Assembly: GCF_009668025.1 (NCBI RefSeq)
Contig: NZ_WJXZ01000014.1
Span: forward strand, 1,459,097 to 1,523,096
Direction: 5' to 3'
From: Larkinella terrae
GTDB taxonomy: Bacteria > Bacteroidota > Bacteroidia > Cytophagales > Spirosomataceae
Length of the DNA: 64,000 nucleotides
This document shows, in pieces, positions 48,988 through 58,183 of this stretch; the first letter of the stretch is position 1, and each line of letters begins with the position of its first letter. The position numbers were made by a program, and so were the translations under genes. The notes below the pieces were generated by a model, which made no database searches, was not told where the DNA came from, and saw only the letters and a program-made list of their open reading frames with translations.

Positions 48988-50082
48988 TTACTGATCCCAG
49001 AAGCGGGGTTTGTTGGGAGTGCGGTTTAGGCTGTTGATGCAGGGAAGACAGGCCGCCAGGTTATCCAACTGAATAACTTTTCCGTTGGGAACGCCGACCG
49101 CATCCTTCGACCGGTCTACTTTCAGGGGCAGGACACTTACGCCGGCGGCACCGAAATAACCGTAAATCACCTCGTCCGGATTACTGGTGCATTTCATGTT
49201 CCCACCAACGGTCGCCGGGGCCGAATCGAACAATCCGCCCGTGTTGGTGACCAATTTCTGGACGCTGCTGAAAAACCGGTAAGCACCCGGACTGATGGAT
49301 TGCTGCTCCACTTCCAGGTAGTAAACACTCCGAGAGGTGAAAGGCACACTCATGATGTATTGCCTACTGATCGATTTTCCATTGATGGCAGCATCCGAAC
49401 GGATGTTGATGCAGTTGCTGTAACATTGATTAATGTCCCAACAGGCTGTACAACAGGGAATTCCGGTGTAGAACCCGTCGGCATTGAGACCGGGGCTTAT
49501 CTGACAGGCGGGTGTCATTTCGTAGTTTTTCCAGATCCAGCGGTAATAATCACCGGTCGTTTCCGGGTCTTTGGTATCCAGGTAAACCTCCCAGTTGTTG
49601 CGTAAATCATTGCTGAACGGGGCCGGATTATACGTGTATTCGTAAGTCAGCCGGGTGATCGGAGGAGCGGCTTTGAGCAGTTCCAGCGAAGATTCGTACT
49701 GTTTTCCGGCGGAGGTTCGGATCAGGAGTTTATAGGAACGACCTACGGTGCCGCGAATTCCGTTGGTAGCGGTTTGGTAAGAGCCCGGGAGCACCTCTTT
49801 CAAAACTTCCTGATTGCCCAGATTATCCGTAATCGTCACGGTTGCTCCGGTAACCAGTAAATTCAAGCCTGAGTAAGTATAGTCGGCAGTTTGGGTCAAA
49901 TTGACGACATACGGCCCGGGTTGATCGGTAATCATCCCTTCGACCACCACGGCCCGACCGATCGACTGGGTGTCGGGCTGGTAGGGAGTCAGGCAGGAAC
50001 TGACGAGACCTAAAGTGAGGAAAATCAGCAAATTGGCGCCAAGAAATGGTAAAAGCCGGTGGCTGTATTTTATACTTTTCAT
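48988..50082 (-). CDS. DUF4249 lipoprotein, partner of a TonB receptor
   Basis: 364 residues with a lipoprotein signal (LVSSC, Cys30). Typical DUF4249 sequence: IGRAVVVEGMITDQPGPYVVNLTQTADY, LLVTGATVTITDNLGN and a Cys-rich stretch GIPCCTACWDINQCYSNC near 212-229. Family members follow TonB-dependent receptors and are thought to be their surface or periplasmic partners. The gene ends immediately after the RAYT/REP element, which may have cost it its original 3' flank. Confidence 0.92.
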   Translation of the reverse strand: MKSIKYSHRLLPFLGANLLIFLTLGLVSSCLTPYQPDTQSIGRAVVVEGMITDQPGPYVVNLTQTADYTYSGLNLLVTGATVTITDNLGNQEVLKEVLPGSYQTATNGIRGTVGRSYKLLIRTSAGKQYESSLELLKAAPPITRLTYEYTYNPAPFSNDLRNNWEVYLDTKDPETTGDYYRWIWKNYEMTPACQISPGLNADGFYTGIPCCTACWDINQCYSNCINIRSDAAINGKSISRQYIMSVPFTSRSVYYLEVEQQSISPGAYRFFSSVQKLVTNTGGLFDSAPATVGGNMKCTSNPDEVIYGYFGAAGVSVLPLKVDRSKDAVGVPNGKVIQLDNLAACLPCINSLNRTPNKPRFWDQ

Positions 50083-50097
50083 ACGCGAGGATCGGAA

Positions 50098-52515
50098 TCA
50101 GAACTTGAAATTGTACGTCAGCGACGGGAAGGCCGAGCCGAAAACCGACAGTTTGTAACCATCCGTCAGGGAGGCTGAATTGAGCTTGAAAAACACCGAA
50201 TAAGCATTTTTTCGGGCGTAGACGTTGTAAATCGAGAAGACCCAGCTTCGTTCATACCGCCGTTTTTTCGCCGGGTCACTCCTGACTGGATCCTGATTGA
50301 ATTCGACCGCAAAATCAAGGCGGTGGTAATCGGGAATCCGCTGCTGGTTGCGGTTGATATAAATCGGAACAATAATGCCGTTGATGCGCGCCCGGGCGTA
50401 GGGCTGCGTTACGGGGCGGCCCGTGCTAAAGGTAAAGTTAAACGACATATTTACCCGGTTGTTGGGCCGAAAAGTCGTCATTGCATTGAGTGTGTGCGGT
50501 TTATCAAAATTGGCCGGATATTGCCTGCCGTTATTCACCCGTTCTTCCGGATAAGCCCCGTTGATCGTGTACAACGCCCGCGAATACGTATAACTGACCC
50601 AGCCAATCCAGCGACCTTTGTTTTTCTTCAATTGCGTTTCCAGCCCATACGCCTTGCCGCTGCCCTGCAGCAAGTCGGTTTCGGGCGTCGGATTCAGGGT
50701 CAGATTGGCGCCATCTTTGTAATCGATCGCGTTTAGAATGGTCTTGTAATACACCTCTGCGGAAGCTTCGATGGCATTTCCGGCCGTATTTTTGAAATAG
50801 CCCACCGACCACTGGTCCGCAATTTGCGGTTTGATGAACGAATCGCTCAGTTTCCAGCGGGAGATGGGCAGCGCAGCCGTCGTATTCGTGATCTGGTGAA
50901 TATATTGCCGCAGGCGGTTGTACCCCGCTTTGATCGACTGACCTTCCCCCACCGTCCAGCGTACCGCCAGCCGGGGCTCAATGCCACCGTCCTGGTGGTA
51001 AATATGCCCTTTGTTGTAAGTAGTTGACGATGTGGTGGTTTCAGGTTGAAGTGGAGCGCCCTCCTGGTAAATAGGCACGGTAGCGGGTCCGCGGTTCAGG
51101 AACTGGGAGTAGCGAAAACCGCCCAGAATGGAAACCGCTTCGTTCACTTTCCACTCATCCTGGACATAAACCGCCAGCTCATACGCTCGTTCGATGGGCA
51201 GGGTTTTCGCCAGCACATTCGACTGAAAACCGGGGACCAATTTGTTGGGCTGGAGGTAATAATCGATCAGGCTAAAACCGCCCTGCAACTGGTGATTTTC
51301 CGATGCGTCAAAACTCAGATCCGCTTTGAGCTGGCGGTGCAGAATTTCCGACGTAAGCCGAAACGCATTGGCAGAATCAGGAGCGGAGGTTTCGGGGCGG
51401 TATTGGCTGTAAATGGCCGTCGTTGTCAGGTTCAGCTGGTTGTTGATCGCGTAATTCCATTTCAGCGTACCGTTCAGGGTACGGTATTCGAATAGGGTAG
51501 AGGAAGCATTGACTTCCACGGTCGACAGCGAATCGGAAGCCAACTTGAACGCATCGTGACTGTTGTAACCCGTAAACGTAACCGTATGCTTTTCATTGGG
51601 TTGAAACTTCAGTTTAGTGGTTACGTCGTAAAAGTTGGCTTTCGTGTCCCGAATGTTTCGCGGCAGTAGTTTGAACAGAAAGTCATTGAACGAGGCCCGT
51701 CCGGCGAGCAGAAAGGAAAGTTTTTTGTTCAGAATTGGACCTTCGATACCCAACCGGCTGGCCACCACGCCAATGCCGCCGTTCACGCTGATTTTCTCCG
51801 TTTCCGGCTCTTTCACCCGAATGTCCAGCACCGAAGCAGCCCGCCCTCCCATACTCGGCGCAATACCGCCCCGGTTCAGCGTTACATCGCGAACAATATC
51901 GGGGTTGAAAACCGAGAAAAAACCCATCAGGTGGCTGGAATTGAAGATGGGAGCGTCGTCCATCAATACCAGATTCTGATCGGTGCTGCCGCCCCGGACG
52001 TTGATGCCCGGTGCTCCCTCGCCGACGGTCGTTACGCCCGGCAATAACAACAGACTCCGCACCACATCGGCCTCGCCCATAAACGCCGGAATGCGTTTGA
52101 TGGTTTTGATCGTCATTTGCGTAACGCCCAGTTCCACTTTTTTAACGTTGCGGTCGGGGGCTTCGGTCGTTACGGTGACCTCTTCCAGGTCTTTGGAGTC
52201 ATCCTGAAGCAGGATTTCCGTCAAAACCGTTTTGTTGAGTGTAATAGCGTGGGTCTGTGAATGAAACCCCACGTGGGTGAATTTAACGTTATAAGTTCCG
52301 GCGGGAAGCGAAATGACGAAAAAACCGTCGCGGCTGGTTGTGGTTCCCCGGCGGTTTTCGGTAATAAAAACCGTCACCCCCTGAATGGGCTGTTTGGTGG
52401 TGGCGTCGCGAATATAACCGGTTAACGAATGATTGAATTTTTCGGGTTTAGTCTGGCCCGCCCCCAAATAGGGAATCAGCCAACTACACACCAGGGTGAA
52501 GTAGAAAAATCTCAT
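50098..52515 (-). CDS. TonB-dependent receptor with carboxypeptidase-regulatory domain
   Basis: 805 residues. Signal peptide (LGAGQ), CarboxypepD_reg-like domain near 30-110 (LTGYIRDATTKQPIQGVTVF, GTYNVKFTHVGFHSQTHAI), plug around 120-220 (EADVVRSLLLLPGVTTVGEG, INVRGGSTDQNLVLMDDAPIFN), then the barrel ending FPSLTYNFKF. The DUF4249 gene begins 15 bp downstream of its stop, the usual pair. The ligand is unknown; iron or peptide uptake are common in this pairing but not supported by sequence. Confidence 0.94.
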   Translation of the reverse strand: MRFFYFTLVCSWLIPYLGAGQTKPEKFNHSLTGYIRDATTKQPIQGVTVFITENRRGTTTSRDGFFVISLPAGTYNVKFTHVGFHSQTHAITLNKTVLTEILLQDDSKDLEEVTVTTEAPDRNVKKVELGVTQMTIKTIKRIPAFMGEADVVRSLLLLPGVTTVGEGAPGINVRGGSTDQNLVLMDDAPIFNSSHLMGFFSVFNPDIVRDVTLNRGGIAPSMGGRAASVLDIRVKEPETEKISVNGGIGVVASRLGIEGPILNKKLSFLLAGRASFNDFLFKLLPRNIRDTKANFYDVTTKLKFQPNEKHTVTFTGYNSHDAFKLASDSLSTVEVNASSTLFEYRTLNGTLKWNYAINNQLNLTTTAIYSQYRPETSAPDSANAFRLTSEILHRQLKADLSFDASENHQLQGGFSLIDYYLQPNKLVPGFQSNVLAKTLPIERAYELAVYVQDEWKVNEAVSILGGFRYSQFLNRGPATVPIYQEGAPLQPETTTSSTTYNKGHIYHQDGGIEPRLAVRWTVGEGQSIKAGYNRLRQYIHQITNTTAALPISRWKLSDSFIKPQIADQWSVGYFKNTAGNAIEASAEVYYKTILNAIDYKDGANLTLNPTPETDLLQGSGKAYGLETQLKKNKGRWIGWVSYTYSRALYTINGAYPEERVNNGRQYPANFDKPHTLNAMTTFRPNNRVNMSFNFTFSTGRPVTQPYARARINGIIVPIYINRNQQRIPDYHRLDFAVEFNQDPVRSDPAKKRRYERSWVFSIYNVYARKNAYSVFFKLNSASLTDGYKLSVFGSAFPSLTYNFKF

Positions 52516-52626
52516 CAGGTCAGGTTGTAAGGGTTCTTACTACCTGGTAAATATCAAGTATTGAATAGTAAATTACGAATAATGAGGAGATTAAAATTAC
52601 ATTTAAGGTTCGATCAGTACCGAAAA

Positions 52627-54324
52627 TCAGCCACGGTTCTTCTTTTTGAGAAGATAGGCTTCCATTTCGGGCAGCGTTAGTGCGTTGAACGTCATATTTT
52701 TAGTTAAACCACCTTTGCGGGCCACTGCCACCCCGTAATGCATATCGTGAAAACCGGCCATCTCGTGCGCATCCGGATTGATGCTTAGCATAACGCCCTG
52801 ACTAACTGCGTATTGCACCCAACGCCAGTCGAGGTCGAGACGCCAGGGGCTGGCATTGATTTCAATAACAACCCGGTTTTCGGCACAAGCGTCGATGACG
52901 GCTTTGTAGTCGATGGGGTAGCCTGCCCGGGCCAGCAACAGGCGCCCCGTCGGATGACCGAGAATCGTGGTGTAGGGGTTTTGGATGGCATTGATCAGCC
53001 GGGCCGTGGCTTTTTCGCTGCTCATCGACAGATTCTGGTGAACCGAAGCCACGACGTAATCGAACGAGGCCAGAATGTCGTCGTCGTAATCGAGCGCCCC
53101 GTCGCTCAAAATATCGGACTCAATCCCTTTCAGGATTTTGAATGAACCGCCAAACTGGGCGTTCAGCCGGTCGATTTCTTCGTGTTGTTGCTGAATGCGG
53201 TACGGCTCGAGTCCTTTGGCGTAAACCGCCGTTTGCGAATGGTCGGCAATACCAAAATACGCAAACCCAAGCTCCCGGCAGTAGTTCGCCATCTGTTCCA
53301 GCGTATGCTTGCCGTCGGAATAGGTGCTGTGATTGTGCAGAATACCGCGTAGCGCATCCCAGGTGACGAGGTCATTAACGCTGTGACTCCGCGCCCAGTC
53401 AAACTCAAAACCGCCTTCCCGCATTTCGGGCACGATAAACGGCAAACCCGCCCTTTCATAAACCGCTTCTTCGGTTTCGGTCGGATAAGCCATACTGGTT
53501 TGGAGTAAGGTCCAGCCCGCTGCACCGGTTGCCTTCAGGTGTTTTTCGGCGGCTGAATGGATAAACAATTGACTTTCAAATTGATCGGACGGAACTGTGA
53601 TGATTTCAATCTGCACTTCGTAACCACTGGCCTGCCCGCGCCAGGTGAAAGGAGAGGATTCGATTTCATTCTGTTCCAGATACGACAGGGAATTCAGAAA
53701 CTCAAACGCGGCAATCGGGTCGGAGGTGCCAACGACAAACTGGACGGTATCGACCTCCTCGATTTTACGCCGGATTTGTCCGGTTATTTCAACGCGGCTA
53801 AACTCTTTTTCAAACACATCGAGCAGCATGCTGGCCAGCGCGTCGGCTTTATCCATGCGGAGTTTGCCGGACTGGTTTTCCAGAAAAGCCAGTGATTCGA
53901 GAATGGCCTGCTGCGTTTTTTCTCCAAATCCTTTGATCTTGGCAATTTCGCCACTTTCGCAGGCCAGCCGCAAATCCTGCAAGGTATCAATACCGTAATC
54001 CCGCCAGATCACCCGAATCTTTTTGGCGCCAATTCCCTTGATCCGAAACATTTCCAGCACACCTTCGGGCGTTTGAGCCAGCAAATCGTCCAGGTCCTGA
54101 AGCCGACCGGTTTCGATGATTTGCAGTACTTTTCCGGCCACCGATTTGCCGACTCCCGGCAGTTTGATCAGCTCCGGAAATGACAGTTTGGTGAGGTCTT
54201 CGCTGGTTTTGTCCAGATTAAAAGCAGCCGACTGAAACGCCCGGATTTTGAACGCATCCACATCGTGGAGTTCCATCAATTTGGCCGTCAATTCCAGCAT
54301 ATCGATAATTTCGGTATTGCTCAT
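52627..54324 (-). CDS. polX: PolX-type PHP protein with degenerate polymerase site
   Basis: 565 residues from MSNTEIIDM (ATG 54324). Order: helix-hairpin-helix N-terminus (about 1-150), PolX palm (about 155-310) and PHP domain (about 325-560). The palm should carry D-x-D after RR...; here RRKIEEVDTVQF has Thr193 and Gln195 at those places, the third Asp is Glu240 and GSKxH is lost (SAAEKH). The PHP metal residues are intact: His330/His332, Asp337, His340, Asp361/His362, Glu402, His429, His457, Asp518/His520. It is therefore probably an exonuclease or AP-endonuclease without polymerase activity. Confidence 0.93.
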   Translation of the reverse strand: MSNTEIIDMLELTAKLMELHDVDAFKIRAFQSAAFNLDKTSEDLTKLSFPELIKLPGVGKSVAGKVLQIIETGRLQDLDDLLAQTPEGVLEMFRIKGIGAKKIRVIWRDYGIDTLQDLRLACESGEIAKIKGFGEKTQQAILESLAFLENQSGKLRMDKADALASMLLDVFEKEFSRVEITGQIRRKIEEVDTVQFVVGTSDPIAAFEFLNSLSYLEQNEIESSPFTWRGQASGYEVQIEIITVPSDQFESQLFIHSAAEKHLKATGAAGWTLLQTSMAYPTETEEAVYERAGLPFIVPEMREGGFEFDWARSHSVNDLVTWDALRGILHNHSTYSDGKHTLEQMANYCRELGFAYFGIADHSQTAVYAKGLEPYRIQQQHEEIDRLNAQFGGSFKILKGIESDILSDGALDYDDDILASFDYVVASVHQNLSMSSEKATARLINAIQNPYTTILGHPTGRLLLARAGYPIDYKAVIDACAENRVVIEINASPWRLDLDWRWVQYAVSQGVMLSINPDAHEMAGFHDMHYGVAVARKGGLTKNMTFNALTLPEMEAYLLKKKNRG

Positions 54325-54468
54325 GGTGTCGAATAATTCAGTCGTTTTTGTAACCAAAATATCAAATGTGGTTTCTTGTTGGCCCGCTGCAAAAGAAAGT
54401 TGGGCTTCTTTATTGATTATAGCCTGAATCTGACTAACTTAATTTCCCCAACAATCGTAGACCCCTAC

Positions 54469-54753
54469 ATGGACACACGCGACCCTCATCTTTGGAAGCA
54501 GGCGAAAGCTCGGGCCGGCTTTAAAATGCACCTGCGTACTTATCTGTTTGTCAACGTTGTTCTCTGGCTGATCTGGCTGGTCATTTTCCTGGTTTTTAAA
54601 GAAAAATGGGGCACTTACCCGTGGCCAATCTGGACGACACTCGGTTGGGGAATCGGCCTGATTTCGCATTACTTCAGTGTTTACCACGGTTTTAACGAAA
54701 AAAATCTGGCCGAACGCGAATACGAAAAACTCAAACGCACTCACGGACTTTAG
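54469..54753 (+). CDS. 2TM domain protein
   Basis: 94 residues from MDTRDPHLWKQAKARAGFKM (ATG 54469; the frame up to 54376 is ignored). Two membrane helices (about 25-45 and 52-73) in the 2TM family layout: AKARAGFKMHLRTYLFVNVVLW, then WPIWTTLGWGIGLISHYFSVY and the conserved C-terminal EREYEKLKR. The family is common in Bacteroidota, often beside sensor proteins; function unknown. Divergent from the PolX gene. Confidence 0.88.
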   Translation: MDTRDPHLWKQAKARAGFKMHLRTYLFVNVVLWLIWLVIFLVFKEKWGTYPWPIWTTLGWGIGLISHYFSVYHGFNEKNLAEREYEKLKRTHGL

Positions 54754-54843
54754 CCCGCAAGATTTTCACTTCACAGCGTTAGTGTTCCCACGAAAAACCC
54801 CGAATCTCACGGATTTAAGTCTACGCTCCTTGGTTCGCAGAAA

Positions 54844-55638
54844 CTAAACCGCAACCGGAGCCTTGATCGCCGGGTAAGGATCGTAATTCTCCAGTTTGAA
54901 ATCATCGTATTTGAAATCGAAAATCGACTTCACCGACGGGTTCATCTTCATGACCGGCAATGCCCGTGGCTCGCGGGAAAGCTGTAAGTTAACCTGATCC
55001 AAATGGTTGAGGTACAGGTGTGTATCTCCACCCGTCCAGATAAATTCGTGGGGTTCATAGCCGCACTCCTGCGCAATCATCATGGTCAGCAGCGCGTACG
55101 AAGCAATGTTGAAGGGAACGCCCAGAAACACGTCGGCGCTCCGTTGGTACAACTGGCACGACAGGCGGTTTTCGGCGACGTAGAACTGAAACAGCGCGTG
55201 GCAGGGCGGCAACGCCATGTTCGGAACGTCGGCCGGATTCCAGGCTGAGACGATCATCCGGCGCGAATCGGGACGGTATTTCAACTGCTTCAGAACGTCC
55301 TGCAACTGATCGATGAGCTGGCCGTTGGGAGCTTCCCAACTGCGCCACTGTTTGCCGTAAACCGGTCCGAGTTCGCCGTTTTCATCCGCCCATTCATCCC
55401 AGATTTTGACGCCGTGTTCGGTCAGGTAATTGATATTTGTATCCCCTTTGATAAACCACAGCAATTCGTGAATCACCGATTTCAGGTGTATCTTTTTAGT
55501 CGTAACGAGTGGAAATCCTTCCTGTAAATCAAACCGCATCTGGTAGCCAAAAACGCTGATGGTGCCGGTGCCGGTGCGGTCGGTTTTTTGGGTCCCGGTT
55601 GCCAAAATATGCCGGAGCAGGTCGTGGTATTGTTTCAT
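54844..55638 (-). CDS. thyA: Thymidylate synthase
   Basis: 264 residues, the same length as the E. coli enzyme. Converts dUMP and methylene-THF to dTMP. Catalytic Cys146 in [14 protein letters not shown], Arg21 in [13 protein letters not shown], the [19 protein letters not shown] stretch and C-terminal [13 protein letters not shown] are all standard. The region just upstream holds a terminator for the OsmC gene, which leaves about 10 bp between hairpin T-run and start, an unusually tight arrangement. Confidence 0.98.
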   Translation of the reverse strand: MKQYHDLLRHILATGTQKTDRTGTGTISVFGYQMRFDLQEGFPLVTTKKIHLKSVIHELLWFIKGDTNINYLTEHGVKIWDEWADENGELGPVYGKQWRSWEAPNGQLIDQLQDVLKQLKYRPDSRRMIVSAWNPADVPNMALPPCHALFQFYVAENRLSCQLYQRSADVFLGVPFNIASYALLTMMIAQECGYEPHEFIWTGGDTHLYLNHLDQVNLQLSREPRALPVMKMNPSVKSIFDFKYDDFKLENYDPYPAIKAPVAV

Positions 55639-55645
55639 TCTGCCA

Positions 55646-55680
55646 AAATAAAAAAAGGCTTCCGGGTTCGAAAGCCTTTT
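55646..55680 (-). terminator. Terminator of the OsmC-family gene, in front of thyA
   Basis: Stem AAAAGGCTT (55653-55661) with AAGCCTTTT (55672-55680) and an A-run 55646-55652 giving T7 on the minus strand. It lies 8 bp before the thyA ATG, so thyA must start its own transcript inside the hairpin region or depend on read-through. Confidence 0.7.
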
Positions 55681-55790
55681 GGGAGATAAAAGATTTGAGA
55701 CTAGAGACTAGAGATTTAACAGGTTATCAATCACCGATTTGTTTTTATCACCGGTCTCACATTTTTCTTCTCATTTCGCTTGTCTACCTG

Positions 55791-56252
55791 CTATTTTTCA
55801 ATTGTCAGTGAATACGTGATGGCGGCCGTCGGGCGAAGCTGGGCAGTTGCCGAGCAATATTTATCCATCGACAGGTCAATGGCCCGGCGCGCCTTGTCTT
55901 CGTCCAGATTTCCTTTCAGGAAGTAATGGAGATGAATGGCCTGGAATGGATTGGGGATGGCATCGGCGGGGCGCTGGCCTTCGACCGTAATGCGGAAATC
56001 CTCAATAATCTGCCGTTGTTTTTTCAGAATCAGAATCACATCGATGGCACTGCATCCGGCTAATCCCATCAGCAGCATTTCCATGGGACGGGCGCCCGCG
56101 TTGTGGCCGCCGATGTCCAGAGCGCCGTCAATATGTACCGGAACGTTGGAAACGCCGGTCGCTTCAAAATGGAAATCGTCATCAACCCGGTTCAACTCCA
56201 CTTTCATGGTTTTAAATTGGGGCGAAACGGTATTGGATTGCTCACTTACCAT
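55791..56252 (-). CDS. OsmC-family protein
   Basis: 153 residues. OsmC/Ohr fold: MKVELNRVDDDFHFEATG near residue 16, GGHNAGARPMEMLLMGLAGCSAIDVILILKKQR (with the first Cys, residue 67), and the second Cys in DKYCSATAQLRPTAAI near 130. Members reduce organic hydroperoxides using the two Cys. The true start may be the second ATG (56207, at MKVEL). No regulator of OhrR type is adjacent. Confidence 0.92.
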   Translation of the reverse strand: MVSEQSNTVSPQFKTMKVELNRVDDDFHFEATGVSNVPVHIDGALDIGGHNAGARPMEMLLMGLAGCSAIDVILILKKQRQIIEDFRITVEGQRPADAIPNPFQAIHLHYFLKGNLDEDKARRAIDLSMDKYCSATAQLRPTAAITYSLTIEK

Positions 56253-56342
56253 GGTTTTTTCGTTATAGGAATATTGACAAACTGCAAGATTGTTTGTTTG
56301 TCATAAAATACGTAATTTCACTCGAATAAATTCCTGTCAATC

Positions 56343-56678
56343 ATGTCGGATCGACTATTTGACTTAAAAAACGACCGCCGGTTCAGCATGTATCTGTACC
56401 GTGCCGGTTTTGGTTTCTGGCTCCTGTACATTGTCATGGGCGCCCGTTTCATGCGGGAGTTGGTTGCTTACCGGACCGACTGTGCGGTTTTCTCCTTTTT
56501 TCTGATGGTCATGGCATTGTCGGCCTCCATGTACTACGATTACCATCATCATCCCGCGGAATTTGAGCAAAAGAAAAAGTGGCTGATTGCCATGTATATG
56601 GTTTTAGCCGGGCTCATCTACGTTTTTATTCTCCGCAAGGAACCACTTGATCTGTCCCACATTCTGCCCCATTTTTAG
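56343..56678 (+). CDS. Small membrane protein of unknown function
   Basis: 111 residues with three hydrophobic segments (about 20-36, 47-64, 79-97) and a His-rich loop DYHHHPAEFEQ between the second and third. No recognised family. Its TAG stop overlaps the stop region of the convergent siroheme gene by 4 bp; opposite is the OsmC gene start 90 bp upstream. Confidence 0.65.
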   Translation: MSDRLFDLKNDRRFSMYLYRAGFGFWLLYIVMGARFMRELVAYRTDCAVFSFFLMVMALSASMYYDYHHHPAEFEQKKKWLIAMYMVLAGLIYVFILRKEPLDLSHILPHF

Positions 56679-57244
56679 GGCTTCATTACCCTGGTAATTT
56701 CGTTTAGTCGCTCCACTTTTTCCTGAAAATCACCTTTCAGGCGGTTTCGGATGCTTTGTAGGTTATTGAGCGTATCCTGTAACGAATCCGGCAGGATTTC
56801 TTCCAGTATTTCCCGAAACCGTTTGGCGAAGGTGGGTGACTTGCCGTTCGTTGAAATAGCGATTTTCAGATCGCCCTTTTTAACAACCGAACTCAAATAG
56901 AAATCGCACAAATCGGGTGTGTCGGCCACGTTAACCAGAATCCGGCGGTTTTTGCAATCATTCTGCACCTGCGCATTGACCGCCTTATCGTTCGTTGCCA
57001 CGATGACAAGGTCGTTGTTTTGCAGGTATTCAGGACGATAGGAATCGTAAATCAGGCGAAAATTGGGATGTGTTTCGGTCAGTGCAACCAGTTCTGGTCG
57101 GATTTCGGGAGCGATCAGGGTAATGGGGGCATCGGGAGCATTCGATAGCAGGGCATTCGCCTTTTCCAACCCTACATTTCCACCACCTACCACCAGCGTC
57201 CGGAGGTTTTCAATTTTCAGAAAGATGGGGAAGAGGTTGTTCAT
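56675..57244 (-). CDS. Precorrin-2 dehydrogenase / sirohydrochlorin ferrochelatase (Met8/CysG-N type)
   Basis: 189 residues. NAD-binding start LRTLVVGGGNVGLEKANALLSN and the Met8-type core ILVNVADTPDLCDFYLSSVVKKGDLKIAISTNGKSPTFAKRFRE, with the NGKSP motif. It oxidises precorrin-2 to sirohydrochlorin and inserts Fe2+ to make siroheme. Together with the SUMT gene next in the cluster it supplies the cofactor of the sulfite reductase encoded just upstream on the same strand. Confidence 0.94.
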   Translation of the reverse strand: MNNLFPIFLKIENLRTLVVGGGNVGLEKANALLSNAPDAPITLIAPEIRPELVALTETHPNFRLIYDSYRPEYLQNNDLVIVATNDKAVNAQVQNDCKNRRILVNVADTPDLCDFYLSSVVKKGDLKIAISTNGKSPTFAKRFREILEEILPDSLQDTLNNLQSIRNRLKGDFQEKVERLNEITRVMKP

Positions 57245-57346
57245 GGAAAGAAAGGTGGTAGGAACACGGATTGAACAGATTTCAAAAGATTAAAACGGGT
57301 CATTATCCGTGAAAATCCTATGCATCCGTTCAAACCGCGTTTATCT

Positions 57347-58096
57347 CTAAATATTTGCGATAACCTGTTGCAAATCAGTTAATTGTAAATCACGTAACCG
57401 CGCAACTTCACCGACTACGATAATGGCCGGGGAACTGATTTTAGCGGTTGCAACCTGCTCAACAATCGTTGAAACTTTTCCGGTTACCACGCGTTCGTCG
57501 GTCAGCGAGCCGTTTTGAATAATGGCAACCGGCAGATCGGTTTTGCCGCATTCACCGAAAACCGTCATGATTTCAGCCAGTTTGTGCATACCCATCAGGA
57601 TTACGACGGTCGCGGTAGATTGTGCCGCCAGATGAAGATCCTGCGAAAGCTGACCGGTTTTGGTGGTGCCGGTTACCACCCAGAAACTCTCACTAACTCC
57701 GCGCGTAGTCAGCGGAATTCCCGCCAGAGCCGGAACGGCGTAGCTGCTGGACAAACCGGGGATCACTTCCGTTTCAATACCGCACTGCCGGGCGTATTCC
57801 ATTTCCTCGTACCCGCGTCCGAAAACGAAGGAATCACCGCCTTTCAACCGCACAACGTGACCGTAATTCTGCGCATAATGTACGATTAGCGGATTGATTT
57901 CTTCCTGCGTACACGAGTATTCGTTCAAGCGCTTGCCGACATACACTTTCAGCGCATCCGGTTTGCAATAATCCAGTAAATCGGGGTGCACCAGCGCATC
58001 GTACATGACCACATCAGCCCGTTGCAATGCTTTGACGCCCTTCAGTGTTATCAAATCCGGATCACCAGGACCCGCACCTACCAATGTCAATTTCAT
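57347..58096 (-). CDS. cobA: Uroporphyrinogen-III C-methyltransferase (SUMT)
   Basis: 249 residues from MKLTLVGAGPGDPDLITLKG (ATG 58096; the frame to 58159 runs through a palindrome and is rejected). SAM-binding signatures VRLKGGDSFVFGRGYEEMEY, GIPLTTRGVSESFWVVTGT and VVILMGMHKLAE are standard for the family. It methylates uroporphyrinogen III twice to precorrin-2, the substrate of the downstream Met8-type enzyme. Part of the sulfate-reduction cluster. Confidence 0.96.
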   Translation of the reverse strand: MKLTLVGAGPGDPDLITLKGVKALQRADVVMYDALVHPDLLDYCKPDALKVYVGKRLNEYSCTQEEINPLIVHYAQNYGHVVRLKGGDSFVFGRGYEEMEYARQCGIETEVIPGLSSSYAVPALAGIPLTTRGVSESFWVVTGTTKTGQLSQDLHLAAQSTATVVILMGMHKLAEIMTVFGECGKTDLPVAIIQNGSLTDERVVTGKVSTIVEQVATAKISSPAIIVVGEVARLRDLQLTDLQQVIANI

Positions 58097-58103
58097 TAGA
58101 AAT

Positions 58104-58183
58104 AAGTTTTGAAGCATGAGTGATGAAGTATGAGTTAACCGCGTCAGCCAACTCATCATTCATAACTCATAACTCTTCATTCA
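58104..58183. repeat. Intergenic palindrome of ATGAGTGATGAAGTATGAGTT words
   Basis: Left half CATGAGTGATGAAGTATGAGTTAAC; right half AACTCATCATTCATAACTCATAACTCTTCATTC. The arms pair over about 25 bp and use the same ATGA word as the other palindromes. Located between the sulfite reductase stop and the SUMT start. Confidence 0.7.

Noticed and set aside
55685-55790. Repeat GAGACTAGAGACTAGAG after the OsmC gene as another palindrome
   Set aside because: The facing half does not pair convincingly, so it was not added to the palindrome family.
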